Shown: positions 4,888-6,160 of the stretch, one piece after another
Numbering within the stretch: the first letter of the stretch is position 1
Layout of the letters: every line of letters begins with the position of its first letter
From: Frankiaceae bacterium
Lineage (GTDB): Bacteria > Actinomycetota > Actinomycetes > Frankiales > Frankiaceae
Direction of reading: 5' to 3'
NCBI GenBank assembly: GCA_030840885.1
Contig: JAVEDQ010000376.1
Coordinates: forward strand, 1 to 6,160
DNA: 6,160 bases
Notes under the pieces: model-generated
Database searches by the model: none
What the model was told of the DNA's origin: nothing
The model's input: the letters and a program-made list of their open reading frames with translations, nothing else
Position numbers and translations under genes: made by a program

Positions 4888-5931
4888 ATGGCACAGGTAC
4901 ATGCAGTGACAGAGCGTGAGACCGTCGACGTTCCCGTCGAGGTCGACGTCACCGTTGAGGCCGGCGACCGTGGGCTGAAGGGCCCGAACGGCCCGGTCGG
5001 CCCCGCCGGCGAGCGTGGCGACAAGGGCCCCAAGGGCCCGGCCGGTCCCGCCGGCGAGCAGGGTCCCAAGGGCCCCGCCGGTGTCGCCGGTCCCGCCGGA
5101 GAGCGTGGAGCCAAGGGCCCCGTCGGACCGCAGGGTCAGCAGGGCCCCGAGGGCGAGACCGGCCCCCAGGGCGAAAAGGGCATCCAGGGCTCGACCGGTC
5201 GTCCGGGCGAGCAGGGCATCCAGGGTGAGCAGGGCGTCAAGGGCGAGCAGGGCACCAAGGGCCTGCAGGGCGAGACCGGCGAGAACGGTCTCCCCGGCGA
5301 GCAGGGCCTTCAGGGCGAGCAAGGCGTCAAGGGCGAGCAGGGCACCAAGGGCCTGCAGGGCGAAACCGGCGAGAACGGTCTCCCCGGCGAGCAGGGCCTT
5401 CAGGGCGAGCAGGGCGTCAAGGGCGAGCAGGGCACCAAGGGCCTGCAGGGCGAGCGCGGCCAGGTCGGCGCGCAGGGCGAGCAGGGTCTCCCCGGCGCCC
5501 GTGGCCAGCGTGGCGTGATCGGCGAGACCGGTGAGCAGGGCCTCCAGGGCCTGCAGGGTCTGCAGGGCGAGACCGGCGAGAAGGGCGAGAAGGGCATCCC
5601 CGGCTTCCAGGGCTCGCAGGGCGAGCAGGGACCGGCCGGCGCGCGTGGGCCGGTTGGGCTCCCCGGCGTCCAGGGCCAGCAGGGCGCGACCGGGCCGGCC
5701 TGGGTCAACCAGGCCAGCACCGCCGAGCTGACCGCTTCGCTGAAGGAAGCGGCGTTCGACGTGAGCGCCCGCACCTTCGTCGACCCGCGGGTCGGCGCCA
5801 AGTACGTCTCGACGCTCATCTCGCGTCTGGTGAAGCTGCAGGGTGGCCTGTTCCTCCAGGCGATCATCACCCCGCGTGCGGACGTCACCACGGAGACGGC
5901 TGACCGCTCCAACGTGCGCTCGATCGCCTGA
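4888..5931 (+). CDS. Bacterial collagen-like protein (82 Gly-X-Y triplets)
   Basis: A 347-residue protein in three parts. Residues 1-25 form a charged, Val/Glu-rich N-terminus ([19 protein letters not shown]) with no signal peptide or membrane segment. Residues 26-271 are 82 uninterrupted Gly-X-Y triplets, expected to form a trimeric collagen triple helix. Residues 272-347 (from [19 protein letters not shown]) are an unassigned C-terminal region with helix-like, alternating hydrophobic stretches, possibly a trimerisation domain. Triplets 1-23 are Pro-rich; later ones are rich in GEQ, LQ and Lys, with KGE pairs of the kind that stabilise triple helices by ion pairing. There is no LPXTG or other sorting signal. 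The ATG at 4888 is preceded by GAGAGG, 11 bases upstream. A strong terminator follows. Role (surface, extracellular matrix, spore or intracellular) is unknown. Long open frames in other registers here are shadows of the Gly-Pro-rich coding. Confidence 0.93.
   Translation: MAQVHAVTERETVDVPVEVDVTVEAGDRGLKGPNGPVGPAGERGDKGPKGPAGPAGEQGPKGPAGVAGPAGERGAKGPVGPQGQQGPEGETGPQGEKGIQGSTGRPGEQGIQGEQGVKGEQGTKGLQGETGENGLPGEQGLQGEQGVKGEQGTKGLQGETGENGLPGEQGLQGEQGVKGEQGTKGLQGERGQVGAQGEQGLPGARGQRGVIGETGEQGLQGLQGLQGETGEKGEKGIPGFQGSQGEQGPAGARGPVGLPGVQGQQGATGPAWVNQASTAELTASLKEAAFDVSARTFVDPRVGAKYVSTLISRLVKLQGGLFLQAIITPRADVTTETADRSNVRSIA
5233..5454 (+). repeat. 90-bp tandem repeat inside the collagen region
   Basis: Unit 1 (5233-5322) and unit 2 (5323-5412) differ at only 2 of 90 bases, both synonymous (GAG/GAA and CAA/CAG). 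A third, partial unit continues identically for 42 bases (5413-5454) before diverging at GAG-CGC. Each unit encodes 10 triplets, beginning [12 protein letters not shown] and ending GLQGEQ. The 27 bases before unit 1 resemble the unit's end. The near-identity indicates recent in-frame duplication, and copy number probably varies between strains. Confidence 0.95.
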
Positions 5932-5948
5932 CGCACACGCACCAACTC

Positions 5949-5985
5949 AGGACGCCCCCTTCCGCACCGTGGGAGGGGGCGTCCT
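5949..5985 (+). terminator. Strong intrinsic-type terminator after the collagen-like gene
   Basis: AGGACGCCCCCT (5949-5960) pairs perfectly with AGGGGGCGTCCT (5974-5985), a 12-bp stem; wobble pairs shorten the loop further. It begins 17 bases after the stop codon. The tail TTGCGT has only a minimal U-tract, as is common in actinobacteria. It separates the collagen-like gene from the gene at 6061. Confidence 0.82.
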
Positions 5986-6060
5986 TGCGTGACATAGCAG
6001 GCGTGGCATACACATTTCGGCGCTGACCGACGTCGGGCCCCGCCACGTAGCGTTCGGTTC

Positions 6061-6160
6061 ATGAGGCTCCGGCGGCGCGGCGTCGTCATCGCGCTGCTGG
6101 TCCTCGCCGCGCTTGTCGCCGGCGTCGTGGGTCTGGTTGCCGCGACCCGCTCCGGCGGCT
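6061..6160 (+). CDS. N-terminus of a secreted or membrane-anchored protein (partial)
   Basis: An ATG at 6061 opens a frame of 33 codons that runs off the right edge. It starts MRLRRRGVVIALLVLAALVA and continues GVVGLVAATRSGG. A short arginine-rich n-region is followed by about 20 hydrophobic residues, the pattern of a signal peptide or N-terminal membrane anchor with the rest outside. No Cys lipobox is seen in the visible part, although an AAT-type cleavage site is conceivable. There is no clear Shine-Dalgarno before the ATG. It lies 75 bases after the collagen-gene terminator and so needs its own promoter. Function cannot be assigned from this fragment. Confidence 0.65.
   Translation, partial: MRLRRRGVVIALLVLAALVAGVVGLVAATRSGG

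Noticed and set aside
4782..5322. Minus-strand frames rich in Gly-Pro that look collagen-like or low-complexity
   Set aside because: The antisense of GGC-CCN-rich repeats again encodes Gly/Pro-rich or Ala/Leu-rich patterns; the plus strand has the perfect triplet frame, start, ribosome site and terminator.
5233..5454. Possible CRISPR array or satellite
   Set aside because: The repeat units are contiguous without spacers, are in frame and encode Gly-X-Y triplets, so this is a coding tandem repeat.
4888..5931. Phage tail-fibre protein with collagen repeats
   Set aside because: No phage structural, integrase or lysis genes flank it, and it has its own promoter-like region and terminator; this cannot be fully excluded without homologue context.
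5984..6015. TTGCGT...TACACA as a promoter for the gene at 6061
   Set aside because: The -10 match is poor and the -35 overlaps the terminator tail; too weak to annotate.

Overview
The window is high-GC DNA with strongly G/C-biased third codon positions, frequent GTG/TTG starts and densely packed genes. This fits an actinobacterium. The Pgi, MDR-reductase and VapBC sequences look actinobacterial, and a Geodermatophilaceae-like host is possible, but the sequence alone does not settle the genus. No CRISPR array, rRNA, tRNA, transposase or phage gene is seen.

Left part (1-4082): every gene lies on the minus strand. In order of transcription they are a RidA-family protein, a vapB-vapC toxin-antitoxin pair, a GNAT acetyltransferase, a zinc-free quinone-oxidoreductase-like MDR enzyme, and glucose-6-phosphate isomerase (pgi, cut by the left edge, so its C-terminal part is missing). 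Two related 46-bp palindromic elements lie in the same orientation, one just after ridA and one just after vapC, so they bracket the vapBC module. This suggests that vapBC was inserted or duplicated as a cassette into an older ridA-hairpin-acetyltransferase arrangement, or that the element is a recurring terminator.

Right part (4180-6160): the genes are on the plus strand. A thiol-type glutathione peroxidase is divergent from ridA and separated from it by a short region with two small perfect palindromes. Next comes a 219-bp intergenic region with tandem hairpins, two TTCAGAAC boxes exactly 20 bp apart and a possible ECF-type promoter. It leads into a collagen-like protein with 82 uninterrupted Gly-X-Y triplets, including a 90-bp tandem duplication, and an unassigned 76-residue C-terminal region. 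A strong hairpin terminator closes that gene. The start of a membrane-anchored or secreted protein runs off the right edge.

The genes do not form one pathway. The window reads as central metabolism (pgi), redox and metabolite-damage functions (MDR enzyme, RidA, peroxidase), a toxin-antitoxin cassette and an unusual structural protein. The collagen-like gene with its regulatory region, and the hairpin-bracketed vapBC module, deserve most attention.
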